Part shown: piece by piece, positions 11,151 through 23,200 of the stretch
Layout of the letters: each line of letters opens with the position of its first letter
Numbering within the stretch: the stretch's first letter is position 1
DNA from: Neckera pumila
Taxonomy: Eukaryota > Streptophyta > Bryopsida > Hypnales > Neckeraceae
Assembly (NCBI GenBank): GCA_963969595.1
Contig: OZ018411.1
Location: forward strand, 8,744,501-8,808,500
Direction: 5' to 3'
DNA: 64,000 nucleotides
Program-made: the position numbers and the translations under genes
The notes under the pieces: model-generated
What the model saw: the letters and a program-made list of their open reading frames with translations, nothing else
Database searches by the model: none
Told to the model about the DNA's origin: nothing

Positions 11151-13050
11151 AGGTAATGGATGGATAGATGGATGGATTGTAGCCAACAATAACTTACGAG
11201 GCTTGCCTACAAACTACTCTCCTTGGAATTTGAGACTATATTGATGTAGATCCTGTAAATCAAAACTTAGGAACTAATCAATTGCACCACTTAGAGAGAT
11301 CACTAGAAACAATACTTTCATAAAGTCGGAGTTCTTCGGAGGCCAAGCTTCTTGTCTAGGGTTGAAGCTGGCCAAGAAACTTGATCTTTGAAGAATTCCC
11401 CTTACAAAAATTGTTGCCACATAGGCAGTCATGTCATTTTTTCATCCATCCTTGAAGTTCTCCACTGGACAAGCCTTGGCTGTAGTATAAACCCAATTTG
11501 GTGAAGAACGACATTTTATATTGTTCCATTTTATATTGTTCCAATCATATTGTTCCATTTCTCTACAATTCTTGACTGGTGCACTTCTCCACCATAGTCT
11601 AAAGTGGCCCTTATTCATTTTTATGTTTTAACTAAATCCTAATGATATCCAAACATCTTCTCAATTAAACTTTGGAGCATGATGAATTTTTTTTAGTATC
11701 ATTGCATTACAATAGGTGTCTAATTTGTTATAGGTACATATGTTATAATTACCTTCAAATGATTGAAGGTACACACTTATAACTATCATTAGCTCACATC
11801 TTTGGACTGATGCACTAGCATCATTTTCAAAATGATTAGCAAAATGACAGCTTTTCTAAAAAATTCTTTGTCAAAAAATGCTATCCTCTACTTTTTTGGA
11901 GGGTTGTTATAATATATTATCATCAAATACTTGATATCATTTCAACTTCATATTTTCAATGCAAAAAACTACAACTTTTCAATGTAAACCTACAATAAAA
12001 CATTTAAGTATGTATGTATATCTTTTACATTCTAAAAGTAAGAAGAAATGATCAATCAAAGTATATCAAATCAATATGTTTTGGATTATTCTTTTATCTA
12101 TATTTCTTCAAATTTGATCAAATTTATTGCTTAATTTTCCATTTTCACTCTTGTATATGCCCTCAAGATTTTGATACCTAAGCACCCAAGTGACCATTTT
12201 TTGTTCGTTGCCCAACTTTGTATACAAATTTTTTTTTCAATTTTATTTCTATACAAATTAGATTGCATTGTCTTTCTATTTTTATATTCAAATTTAAGAT
12301 CTTTATGGTCAAAAAAAGATTAGAAGGAAAATAGCACAAAGTATTTAGAATTTACTTAGTATTGAAAAACTTATTATTTGGAAAAGTGTTGATGTTTTCA
12401 TTACTAGATCTTATGCATTTTTTCAAAAATCATAAGAAACCACAATTTTTTACCAATAAGAAAAATTCAAATGCTAAAGATAGAAATTGTATTTTTGGCA
12501 AATTTTTTAAATGATATCTTCAAAATTCATTTGAGGAGAATCAAAAAAATAGTTTTATAATTTTGATCATACAAATACTTTTTACTTTCTAAGCTTCACA
12601 TTATCTTCTTTGATGCAAACTTCATAAAAGTTATAAAAGTTATATTTTATAATACATTTGTGTTTTGTTCAAAGTCTTCGGGCTTTTAGGGTTAGATATG
12701 ATTTTGAGCTAATAAGCTTCTCGCACAAAAAGTTTTGCTAGTTGCAAGTGTAAATGAAACTGCCATATATTTTGCATAAAAAAATGTTGCTTATTTTTGT
12801 GAAGAAGAAGTTATTAATTGCATTTTTAAACCTACATTCAAAAATTAAACACTATGTATAGGATCGTAAAACTCTGATTTCAATTCACATGCATTATATA
12901 TATTTGATTTTACTTTGATAAGAAAGCTTTAGGAGGACACTGAACCCAAAAAAGGCCCTTAAGATTTTTCACTAATTTTAATACTAATTAAGGTGGGTAT
13001 GAAGTTGTCCACATCATCATTGATACAACTATATAGGAATACTAAAGGAA
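11151..13050. other. AT-rich intergenic sequence, no gene seen
   Basis: Long poly-A/T-rich sequence with no convincing open frame. A short doublet ATTTTATATTGTTCCA occurs at about 11513-11550. Confidence 0.4.
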
Positions 13051-13057
13051 TACTAAA

Positions 13058-13245
13058 GATGGATAGTACACACTTGGTGTGTGGAAACTTGTGGGAGGCG
13101 TGTGCTAGATATCTTTCATAACTAAGCCATCATGAACTTAGTGGCCACTTGACGTGTGCAAACTTGTGGGAGGCGTGTACTAACCTTTGTCCATTACTAA
13201 ACCATCATGAGCTGTTATGAACTTAGTGGCTACATGGCATGAATA
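13058..13245. repeat. imperfect direct duplication of about 90 bp
   Basis: Two tandem copies share GTGTGGAAACTTGTGGGAGG / GTGTGCAAACTTGTGGGAGG, CGTGTRCTA, ACTAAGCCATCATGA / ACTAAACCATCATGA and GAACTTAGTGGC. The first begins near 13075 and the second near 13153. Confidence 0.6.
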
Positions 13246-13401
13246 ATCACAATATACTTGTGAACTCATTCTGCAATTCTGATCTTATTAGTAAGTTGAG
13301 AAGCTTCTTTTCTACCCAAATTTTTGTACTTTGGAGCGGCCCCTTCTTGGATTCAATTTCCTTCTAATGAGTGTTAATCCCTGAGCGCCCAGTTCATGTT
13401 G

Positions 13402-13620
13402 CTACAAGAAAAGGGGGTGTTTTAAGTGAGTTTTTAATTCTAGTCCTAGACATAAAGTTTTAAGTAATGACCTTTAAGGCAATTTTTAGCAAAATTTTAC
13501 TAGATCCACATGTATTTCTAGTAAAATTTTGCTAAAAATTGCCTTAAAGATCACTACTTAAAATCTTATGTCTAGAACCATACATAAAAGCTCATTTAAT
13601 ACACCCCCATTCCCTTGTAG
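13402..13620. mobile_element. foldback MITE with about 100-bp inverted arms
   Basis: The element is almost entirely an inverted repeat with a loop of about 15 bp near 13510. Termini are CTACAAGAAAAGGGGGTGT and, inverted, CTACAAGGGAATGGGGGTGT. Inner arms share AGCAAAATTTTACTA and GGCAATTTTTAGC. The CTACAAG ends resemble CACTA-class ends, and the right end reads CTTGTAGTG. Arms remain well matched, so a transcript would fold into a long hairpin. Confidence 0.75.
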
Positions 13621-15580
13621 TGTGTTTACTAAAATCCACACCTTTCTCAATTCATTCTAATTAAACTATCATCTAAAAAAAAATTCACATAAATTGACAG
13701 TACCAATTAGTAGTGGAGACAAGCCGGGAGCTAGAGAGAAAGGACATTACCGTTGAAAGATTACAATAGTCAAACAAGGATAACTTTCAATTTAGAGAGG
13801 CCATATTTGAGGCACTAGGGTGCTCAAGGGTTAAAGAAAACAAAAATAGAAGTCATAATTGAGCATTCCAATAAAGTACTCTCGAAAACAAATGGGAACA
13901 AACAACTTGACTGGTTTGAACATTTTCAAATTTTAGAACTGCATGTTTGACATTTCAACCTTGCTAACTAAGTTACGTCTGCCCGCGCAATTATTTTGCA
14001 TCTTCCAAAATATGCATATCATTATTTTTCTTTATTCCATTGATCCATTTATAAAATATTCAAAATCTTCTTCAGTGAACACTACTTGAATGAACTCTAG
14101 TAGGGTGATGGTCGCCCATTACTCTTTGGGATATTTTTTGAGTTTTACCACCTATTTTTCTTTGAATTCCCATATTGAACCAATTTTTTCAAGGACTACT
14201 TTCAGTTTTTTTCTCTATTCTTCACTCTAAATCAAAATGTTATAGACTTCTTCACCAATTTTATCCAGTATTTTCAAATTGCAACCAATTTTTTTCCAAT
14301 TGAATTGGCTAATAATGAACTAATCAACAGCTTTTCCTACACAATGGTTCACTTGACCATGTAGTAGGCCTTTTTCGGGGGTGAAGTAGTGCCAAATTGC
14401 ACCAAAAAAATTATTTGGCTAAAAATGATGATAAATCATTCATGAAGTTTTTGGCTAGAAAACTTCAAATTTAAAAAACAAAAATTGGATGAAATCATCA
14501 AATTGTAGATGAAAACAGAATTTTGGATATGCGATAAGTGCTAGTGTGATATTTTCTATCCAATATGTGGATGAATGTTGAAATTTGGAGGACCATTATA
14601 CTAGTAACATTTTATATCGCCACTTTGACACTTCATAAAAAATGGAAAAAGAAAAGAAGTCCTGCCATGCATAATGGTGCTTTTGCACTTAGCATTAGTT
14701 AGCACCGGTTGGAAGGCGGCAAAGTAGTCAATGACCGACGACTGCTGTGGTAGTAGTAGTTTGGTTGACAGCATGGATGTTAACAACATATGCGTTGGAT
14801 GTGCATGTTTTATAAGACCGACTGGTTCACACAAGGCGTTTGTAGGTGATTTGATGAATAGCAAGTAAACACGTTTTATGGTGCTCCATTTGCATCATAG
14901 GAGAGAAGTAAGGAATTGGACAGCTTTCTGGGCCGGTCAGAGTAAAGTTCTGAGAATGCAACCAACTTAGAAGGAGCAGCTGGGGCAACAACATTTATAA
15001 TCGTTGTATGCATTGCTATCACGAATTTGCATTGGCAGCAACATTCCAAGAATTGTGCGTATTGATGTTAGGTCTGTGGAGCAATAGGGTTTGTTATTTG
15101 GTGGCTAGGAGGCTTATAGTGGGAAGTTTGCTTTGTTTAATGAAAGAAAGCTTGGAGGTAAGTCGCGTAGGCAAGCGCATAGGGCATAGTTGAAAGTTGA
15201 GGCGCTAGCAATTTTAGGTTCCATGCTAGAGGTGGCTGGAGTCATGTGCAACAAGTCCTTCCTACAAAGAGGTCCATGTAAGCAAATCCGGCACTAAGCT
15301 TTTCTTTGGATTCCCATGCTATGTGCACTAGATTGTCATTGACAAGTACACCCCTAATTAGGATTTGGATATAGCATCAATTTGCTACTTAGCAAGGGCT
15401 GAAGTGAGCTTTTCATCTGTTGCGCCGTCCCTAAATGCAATTATTTGGTGGTAAGGTTCTTGAGTGAAGCATCATCCACCGCTTGCTAGAGGTCATCACT
15501 TTGAAGAATTTGTTCTTTTCCAACGTTGTTAACTTACTTGTGAAGTGTAATGCATGTTTGGCTTGTATAGAGGTTGACGA
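13621..15580. other. intergenic, perhaps the 5' part of a dead DNA transposon
   Basis: 13621-14860 is AT-rich with no visible gene. From about 14880 the composition becomes more coding-like and leads into the Harbinger-type transposase remnant. Short frames here (for example 15008-15193) carry no motif I can name. Confidence 0.35.
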
Positions 15581-16799
15581 ATGCTTCATACAGTGTACGC
15601 CATGGACATGTTTGAAGACCTGGTGGACATACTAATTGTTGCGTCCATAATGTTGTTGATGCTGCTGGAGACGAATTATGCTTTGTTGGAGTCTTCTTCC
15701 ACCATCTTTGAAGAAGACAATGACTACATTGAAGAACTTGATGATATTCAAAATTGGGAGTCATTGTCAATAGAGTTGGATGCTACAATCCGGGCCACTC
15801 TAAATCACTTTTGTCTTTAGAGTACCCTAGCCGTCATTGATGAGGACCTTGATTTTTGGGTTAATCCTTGATCCACAACTTGATTTTCCTGATTTCTTGT
15901 CCACAAATACAACGATGCACGCCTGGTTGAAATGTTTTGCCTCACAAAATGGTCAATTTTTACTCTCATCCAATTTCTGTTACCCATCGTGAAGAAAAAA
16001 GGCACAAAATATGGGCTAGCGGTATCGGTCATTGTTTGCAACTTTGCACAGCTTGCACTTTTTTCAAATTGAGCCACGATATAAGTCTTTTCATTTACGG
16101 CAAATTGTTTGCTACAAGAAGAAGCATGGTGTCCATCACTACGCAGTAGGTTGTGCACGCTATCAACATTGCTCTTCAAAAGGAAATCTAGTGGCCTTTT
16201 GGAGAGCATGTTCAGTAGATAGCTAAGGACTTTCAAAACATCTGTGGGGTGCTAGGCGTTGTAGAGGCTATTGACGGCATACACATAGCCATTGCAAAGC
16301 CAAAATGTGGTACAGTGGACTACTATTATTTCAAGTCAGTAGGCTAATTCATCAATTGCCAAGTTGTTGTGGACAATTCTAAGCGTTTTTTGGACCTGTA
16401 TGGGGGCATGCCAGGTTCAATAGACAACCGTCAAATGCTTCAAAGATCTTCGCTCTTCCATCATGGGCAATGGAAAAGACTTTAGGAGGGAACACACTCT
16501 TTTGTAGGCTTCTCCCACCATTTGGTTGGAGACGTTGGTTATCGGCTATTGCTTTGGTTTATGGTGCCACACCACCACTTTAGAAACATGACAATTGCAG
16601 ACCAGCTCTTCAAATGCAAACTAAATAAGGGACGTATTGTGGTAGAGAACACTTTTGCTTTGCTAAAATAGAGTCTTTCGTAAGTTGTAGCAACAACTGA
16701 TTTGCATATTGCTTTTGTTCCAGATGTTGTCACTTATTGCACTATCTTGCACAATGCTTTAATGAATCAAGGGCACAAGGAACTTGATCGTCTTTTCTA
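15581..16799 (+). pseudogene. PIF/Harbinger-type DDE transposase, broken
   Basis: Pieces of a Harbinger-family (DDE_Tnp_4-like) transposase are visible in order across stops and frame changes. They include an N-terminal segment (15581-15819), a helix-turn-helix-like region (about 16065-16190), AIDGIHIAIAKPK (first Asp region, about 16260-16305), QVVVDNSKRFLDLYGGMPG (second Asp region, about 16356-16413), and a C-terminal RIVVENTFALLK and CTILHNALMNQG (about 16633-16770). In active relatives the protein cuts and pastes its own element. This copy has several in-frame stops, including one after YYYFKSVG and one after FALLK, and cannot be functional. I could not define its terminal repeats. Confidence 0.75.
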
Positions 16800-16814
16800 A
16801 ATCCTTGCAATAAA

Positions 16815-17302
16815 CACTATAAGAAACCCGGTTTTTTTTTACGTCGGAGCATAATTATGCAATGTCCAAAGCGAACATACCATATCTGTGAGACATCAAG
16901 ATGTTAAAGGGAAGGATTGCAATTTCAAAAGATTTCCAAGGATGTTCCAAATGATTGCGGCAAATTTGAATGAAAACAAGTTGGTGTTACCATTGCCAAA
17001 GGTATTTATGATGAAAAGTAGATATTTACATTGATGTCACAAGAAATTTGGACGTCTAAGGTGATGTCTCAGAAAATGTACAGTTGTCTCAGAAAATTTG
17101 GACGTCTAAGTTGATGTCTCAGAAAATTTGTGTTTTTAGATGTTCGATCCCCAACATGCTGATGTCTTACGTTAAATCTGATGTCATTTGCGAGTCTTAA
17201 GCAACACGGAATTTTGGACGTCTACGTAGACATTTCAAGACACTACACAAGACATCAGCACGCAGAATCCAAGGATAAAAAAAACACAGGTCTCTTATAG
17301 TG
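16815..17302. mobile_element. CACTA-like non-autonomous element, 488 bp
   Basis: Starts CACTATAAGAAACCCGG and ends with the inverse, CCTGTG..TCTCTTATAGTG, giving a terminal inverted repeat of about 13-24 bp. Inside, near the left end, are repeats of GACGTCTAAG and GATGTCTCAGAAAAT. These look like the subterminal repeats that bind transposase in CACTA (En/Spm) elements. Flanking triplets are AAA and AGA, so a target duplication is not exact. Confidence 0.6.
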
Positions 17303-17599
17303 AGAGGGCTATGACGCAATTATTGATGAAGGGGTCATAGTAAGGAAAGACAATTTGGAGTGTACTGGTCTTTTTGGAGGTGTTGATGAAGGACAACAAA
17401 AAAGACGCAAACTTAGAATGTTTCTATTATTGCAGAGGAGACATGCTATATGATTGTTGTAGGTACGTCCCTCACCTATCTTTCCGTATATTGTAGCCTT
17501 TTTTTCCATCAATTTTTTTTGGTAACCCTTGTTGTTAGAGTCTAGTATTGTCCCTTCTTAATTCAATTTTCAAATTCATTGTTCCCTTCCTTGATACAC

Positions 17600-17799
17600 C
17601 ACTATAAAAACCCTGCGTTTTAGGTGACGATTCCTAATTTTTCTTGACAAATTTTAGTGGACATCCAATGCAACAAACCCATGTTTTAATATCAACATTT
17701 TTATTGATCAAAAACATGAATTTGTTGCATTGGATGTCCACTAAAATTCATTAAAAAAGATCAGGGCTTGTCACATAAAATATGGGTTTCTTATAGTAG
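17600..17799. mobile_element. CACTA-like MITE, about 200 bp, with long inverted arms
   Basis: Ends CACTATAAAAACCC and GGGTTTCTTATAGTAG are mutual inverses with small gaps. Inner arms share TTTAGTGGACATCCAATGCA and its inverse around a loop rich in A and T near 17700. The terminal motif matches the elements at 16815 and 18180, so all three belong to one family. Confidence 0.65.
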
Positions 17800-18179
17800 A
17801 CATTGCTTTCTCTGGTTTGCTTTTTATAATAAGTTTTGGTCTTATTCCCAAGGCTATGGTCAACGTCCAAGCTGCATTAATGTTTTTCAGGCCAACCATC
17901 CTTGGCTTCATCGGACATTGACAATCTTTTCTCAAAAGTTGGAATGTCTTGTGCAGTCATCAATTGCTTGAAGACGTTGTGTTATCACTAGTGCTGCGAC
18001 TTTGTTGTGGACGCTGTTGCTAAAACAAACGTTCAAAACTTATAGTGCCTGATACTTTGTTTTCTTTTTCACAAGATATACAACGTTCTTTAAGGCATCC
18101 ATGACGCTTGTTGGGACGACATTCTTTTTTGTATCTAGAGCAACTGTGGCGTCTTTTTTGCTATGGCAACGTGTTTGTT

Positions 18180-19790
18180 CACTATAAAGAACCCATGTTT
18201 TTCTGGACATCACGATTTTGACGCCCAACTGTCCAGGTTGACGTTTTCCCACGTCTACATGGACGTCCAAAAAATTGCGTTGCTACGAACGTGCCAAAAT
18301 CATTGAATTTGCATCCTAACATCAGCATATTTTCTGGCAGACATCACCAAAAACATGGGTCAAAGCGGTCCTCAAAAGCCGCCATATAGCTGCCACCTAA
18401 GCGCCATGCGGACACGGGCAACCACTTAGGAAATTTTTTCATCCATTTTTGTCCATGACATGGCATCTAAGGTGGCACGTGACGTAGTGGCAGGAAAAGT
18501 GACATGGCATTCAACGAGGATGATGGGGTCATGCCATGTCAAACATATTTTTTGATTGTCTAAGAATTTTCTTACTGTCTCTGAGACGTCCACTTAGACA
18601 TCTGTACGTTTTTTGAGACATCAACTCAAACGTTCAGACGTTTTTATAGACATATTTTGAGACATCACCTTAGACGTCCACATTTCTTGTGACATCAATG
18701 TAAACATTTACTTTTCATCATGAATACCTTTGGCAATGTTTGATATGATTTAGAAGAACAAAATGATGTCACAGTAAACATTCATGTCATAGAATGCAAT
18801 ATAAGGCATGATGTTAATATGGACAGTCTCATTTGTCTTATATGACATCCACATGCATGTCATAATGTCCAATATAACATGTCATACACAGTACAGCATA
18901 CTTTATACATCATACATAATATACTATACATTATACATCATCTACCATACATAATATGCCGTATAAAATACATCATAATTAGCAATTATGTCACATGACT
19001 TCAAAAGCCACTTGATGTGAGTTTATAGAGGGAAGAAAATGGGCTCTTTATACAAGTGGAGTGGTAAGGGGAAAGACAAACTATATGAGACATTAAAATT
19101 TTTTGTAGAACAACATACAAATGTCCAGCAGGATGTTTTTTGCATGTCTCAAAGGCCGCTCTGATGACATCTTTATAGACGTTATATCGATTGTGACTAT
19201 ATTTCCTAAAACATCTAGAAGTCTACAAAAACGTCCAAGAAAACATCTCAACGTTCTATGAGATGTCTCTACGTCTACTTAGACATCTCCAGTATAAGTG
19301 TAGAAAACGCAAAGAGATAGCCTAGCTATGCTGATGTGGCATGCCACGCCAGCATAATTTTATGCCATGTCAAGTAATTTACACGTGGCATGCCACGTCA
19401 TATGCCACGTCATTTTATTTTCCCCCAAAGCTGCCTGATTCCTTTTTTTTTAACCTTGGTCAGACTTTTACCTAAGAACAAAGTAATTTCTGCAAATTTA
19501 TCCTTAGTGAATTTTTTTCCTCAAAGTTGATGTGGCAGTCTATGTTTTTGCGAATGGCTCGCCGGATATCAATGAGTCCTTAAAAATGTCATAAAACCCC
19601 CCAATGTTGATGGTAATACCAACTTGTTTTCATTAAATTTGTTGCAATCATCTGGAACATCCTCAAAAATCTTCTGAAATTGCAATCCTTCTCTTTAACA
19701 TCTTGATGTCTCTGCGGACATAGTATATTTGGCCTTGGACATTACATGTTTTTGCTCTGACATCCAAAAAAACCTGAGTTCCTTATAGTG
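18180..19790. mobile_element. CACTA-like non-autonomous element, 1611 bp, GTT target duplication
   Basis: Begins CACTATAAAGAACCCATG and ends CTGAGTTCCTTATAGTG. It is flanked by GTT at 18177-18179 and GTT at 19791-19793, the 3-bp target duplication expected for the CACTA superfamily. Both sub-ends carry many ACGTCC/GACATC-type subterminal repeats. The interior includes a block (about 18560-18750) that is the inverse of 16990-17140, and the last 190 bp match the inverse of 16815-17010. There is no long open frame, so it would need a transposase supplied in trans. Confidence 0.75.
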
Positions 19791-19793
19791 GTT

Positions 19794-21873
19794 TATGCTC
19801 CTTTTTGTTGTTCATAGTTTAGAGCATTGTGAATGTGCAATGAAGTCTGATAGGAATGCCAAGACTGAGCCGAAAGAAGTTCAAAAAAGATTTGTACATG
19901 TGATTTTCTAATTGAAATAGAGTATTTTTTTGCCTACTTTTGTGTCCTCGTTGTTTGGGCTTGTACCATGTGGTTCCTTGATAAAGACCTCTATGTAAAT
20001 TGCTTTGCTTTGTGTGAAGTCCTTTCTATGTGAAGCTTGAACTTGATGTCATCACGTAGACCTTAGAAAGGCTGCAATCAATCTTGGGCAGGGTTGGCTC
20101 GTGCGAAAGCAACGGAGCAAAATTTTTGAAGCACATCAAGTACAAGTGTGAGGTCCTGATTTGTCACCTGGGACTCATTATTTTCTTTTTTTCTTTTATA
20201 CTAAATTTGAACGTACTTTTAATTGCAAAAAGCCCCCCCAAAAGTATAAGACTAAAATAGGTGTGTCACATACCAATATAGCATTTGGTCCCTTATCAAT
20301 GAGTTGCCCTCAACTAAACCCGATTTCCATTTGTAAATAGATATAAAATCGGGATTTCACGTGATTAGATGAGTTTATTGTAAATAAGGCTAAAATCGCC
20401 AAAACCACGGTTTAGGTGAATTTTTAGGTCTAAATTTGATCAGAGGGAATACCGTTGAGGTCATATGTCCATTCCCGACAATAGATTTCACTTTCCCCAT
20501 TTTATCGAAGAAATAGAAGAAACCCCAATTGTTAGGCCTATAGGAGTTACAATCGCAAGACGGACACCTGGGAAGAATCTAGGGATGCAATATGTCATTC
20601 TTGGGTGGAAATTGTGTTTGAAGACCAACGGCAAAATTGGTTTGCTAAGATTCCCCCCTACGCAAAAGATTCCCTAGTTACCGATTTCACAAGGAGAAGA
20701 CAAGATTTGATTCTCCTATGACCTTTGTGCAAAGTAAGAATATAAGTTTGCATGACCTTTGTGGAATTCCATGAGAGATTCCTTAAAAAGATTTGGAATT
20801 TTCAGACTTATTGAAAATGCCTTTTTGAATGGTCAATCGTCAAAACTTTGGGTGGGAATTTCTTATAAATCAACCAAGTTGCGGTAAAATCTCACTAAAA
20901 ATTAGACTAGCTTATTTTATGCTAATAAGATGGTTCAACAAGTTTCAGGACATTTCGATAGTCAAAAGTGCCCAAACCGGCGAGATTCCTCGACAATTGC
21001 AAAATTTGAAGAATCTGATGGAGTTGACCGGCGTCTCGGGAGCACACGGAATCGGAATAGGGTCAAAGTTGGGTCTTTTTTTACTCCCTTAGACCTTCTA
21101 AAGACCTTAGGCTATCTACTTTTCTTAGAAAAGTCAAACTCCAAAGACTCGGTTTTTACCCTTTTTTGGTGTTCAGTTAGCGTTAAATATTATTGCGTTT
21201 TTGAGGTCAAGTTAGGGGGTAAAGAAATGTAATAGTAGCCTTCTAAAGTCCATGGCTCAATTTGTTTGTGATTTGGAGTTGTTCTCCAAAAGTTAGAAGT
21301 TTAGTCCAACGTAGAAAGTCAAAAATTAGAAGATTAGGATGAAAATCTCAAGTGATAAGATTACTAGTAGGAATAGAAAGGAGGTGAGTACCCTTGGAAA
21401 CATATATATAAGGGGCTCATTTATCTCTCACAAACACTCCTTGGGCCATTATTTTGGCTTTCAAAACATATTGGTCCATTTGTTTGGACTTTTTTGGCCA
21501 TTTTTGAGCCAAAAGTTGTAAACGTGTATTTTTGGAGTATTTTAAGCTCCATTGTTGTTAATTTTCAAGCTTTCTTTGAAGGATATTGGGGTCCCTTCAA
21601 AGATCGTCTTTGTCTGTGGATTTTTGACTAAAATACTAACTTGGCCTTTTGTTATAGCAATTTCAAGTTGTTTTTTACTAATCCTTGTACTAATCTTAGA
21701 TCCCCCCTCCATACCTTGGCGTATGCCACTTTGGGGGACATTCTGGTGTTTTCTTTGAAGATTTGTTGTGTTCTAACACTTCTTCATTAACATGTATTCG
21801 AGTTGTAGCCTTGTACTAACCAACCTTTGTCTCATCTTGTTCTAAGTTTCTTGCAAAACACCACGTACAACGA
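19794..21873. other. intergenic sequence, no gene recognised
   Basis: Contains several open frames of 60-100 codons (20465, 20829, 20930, 21552) with no domain or compositional sign of coding that I can support. No terminal repeats were found. It may be decayed TE sequence. Confidence 0.35.
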
Positions 21874-22174
21874 AGCTTTGACTTTGTTGTGTGAGAGTTG
21901 TTTAGCAATTTGGAGATTTCCCAAAATACGACACAGCTTTGGCTTTGTTTTGTTAGAATTGTTAAGCAGTTTGGAGATTTCCCGACATACATCGAAACTT
22001 TGACTTTGTTTTGTTAGAATTGTTTAGCAATTTGGAGATTTCCCGAAATACGGCAAAGTTTTGACTTTGTGTGTTAGAATTGTTTAGCATTTTGGCAAAA
22101 CTCCCACATACAACAAAGCTTTGATCTTAAGTGTTATTTAGCGATTTTGGCAAAATTCCCACGGCAATAGTATT
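21874..22174. repeat. five tandem copies of a 60-62 bp unit
   Basis: Units start near 21874, 21934, 21995, 22057 and 22117. Each has AGCTTTGACTTTGT, a GTTAGAATTGTTTAGCA block, TTTGGAGATTTCCC (TTTGGCAAAACTCCC in the last two) and a short A-rich end. The period is very regular. Confidence 0.8.
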
Positions 22175-22265
22175 TCACCAAAAAGTTCCACTTAGTGACG
22201 CCAAATTATAAGTGACTAGGGGTGTCGTTTATAGTTGTGGATTTTTGAGTCCAAAGCCTCAGAGA

Positions 22266-22345
22266 AACGAACCAGCAAACCTCCAGAACGAACCAGCAGA
22301 CCCCAGAACGAACCAGCAGACTCCAGAACGAACCAGCAGAACCCC
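22266..22345. repeat. four copies of a 20-21 bp minisatellite
   Basis: AACGAACCAGCAGACTCCAG-type units begin at about 22266, 22287, 22307 and 22327 and end in a run of C. An unusually GC-rich patch follows to about 22560, with further short repeats of GGCTCCGAACT. Confidence 0.75.
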
Positions 22346-23137
22346 CCCCCCACCAAGCACGCCCGGAGGGGTCCACTCGCTCACGCCGCGCCACATGGCA
22401 GTGGACGGCCGCGCGTGGGGTCCGGCCAGTCAGGCGCGGGCACGTAGCAGGGGGAGGAGGCCCCGACTGAAGGCTCCGAATGCTGCTCCTGCCGTGGGCT
22501 CCGAACTGCGGCTCCTGGGCTCCGACTGCCTTGTCCAGGCTCCGAACTACTTGTCTAGGCTTAACAAATTTTTGATTTCCTTGGTGTGAGACTTAAAAAT
22601 TGGATACAAAAAAGAAAACTCACCCCACAAGGATTTCAAGATGCCATTTGGAAGTCTAAAGAGGTGAAAGGTTGCTTGTAGTCTACTAGAATTCAGAACT
22701 AGAAGTAGGATTAGTAGAAGGAAAATTAAGAAGGAAGGAATTTGAATGCAACATTTCCATTGCCAAATTTCCAAGTACCATAGAAGCTCCCAAACATCTC
22801 AAGAGATAGAACCACATTGAAAATTGAGAGAAATGAAGTGACAATTTAGGAGTTAGAAGGGAATTTAGGTAGAGATAGGATTAGGTGGAAATCTAGGAAA
22901 AACACTTAGAACCATCAAAACTTGGATAGAAGAATAATTGAAGAGTCAATTATTGTTTAGGAGTTGATTTCAATTATTTTATTCCAAGACTAGTCAACCT
23001 TAGGGATATTTAAATAATTGAAGTAGAATAGTACCAAAAGAAAAGGAAGGTGTAGAAGTAGAAAGAAAAAAAAAATAGGAAGAAATTAGGAAACTCATTT
23101 TCAAGCGGTGAGCAAAATTCCAAGATAGCCCCCGAAG
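22346..23137. other. GC-rich patch then purine-rich sequence, no gene seen
   Basis: 22346-22560 is much richer in G and C than its surroundings and holds repeated GCTCCGAA motifs. 22600-23100 is strongly purine-rich on the plus strand (many AGAAGTAGGATTAG-like runs). I see no coding evidence. Confidence 0.35.
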
Positions 23138-23200
23138 ATGGCGGACCGGGAATATCTCGAGGAGCTACTCTACAACACGATGGATGAAGACCAACTCATG
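23138..23200 (+). CDS. possible isolated first exon (21 codons)
   Basis: An ATG in a good context (GAAGATGGCGG) opens a 21-codon frame, MADREYLEELLYNTMDEDQL plus Met, that ends exactly at ATG followed by GTAAAT, a plausible donor. The composition is coding-like in an otherwise AT- and purine-rich stretch. I could not find a following exon, so this may be a TE fragment, a pseudogene, or the start of a gene with a long first intron. Confidence 0.25.

Noticed and set aside
18180..19790. Calling the large TIR element Harbinger-related because of the adjacent transposase
   Set aside because: Its ends are CACTA-like and its target duplication is GTT, not TTA or TAA.
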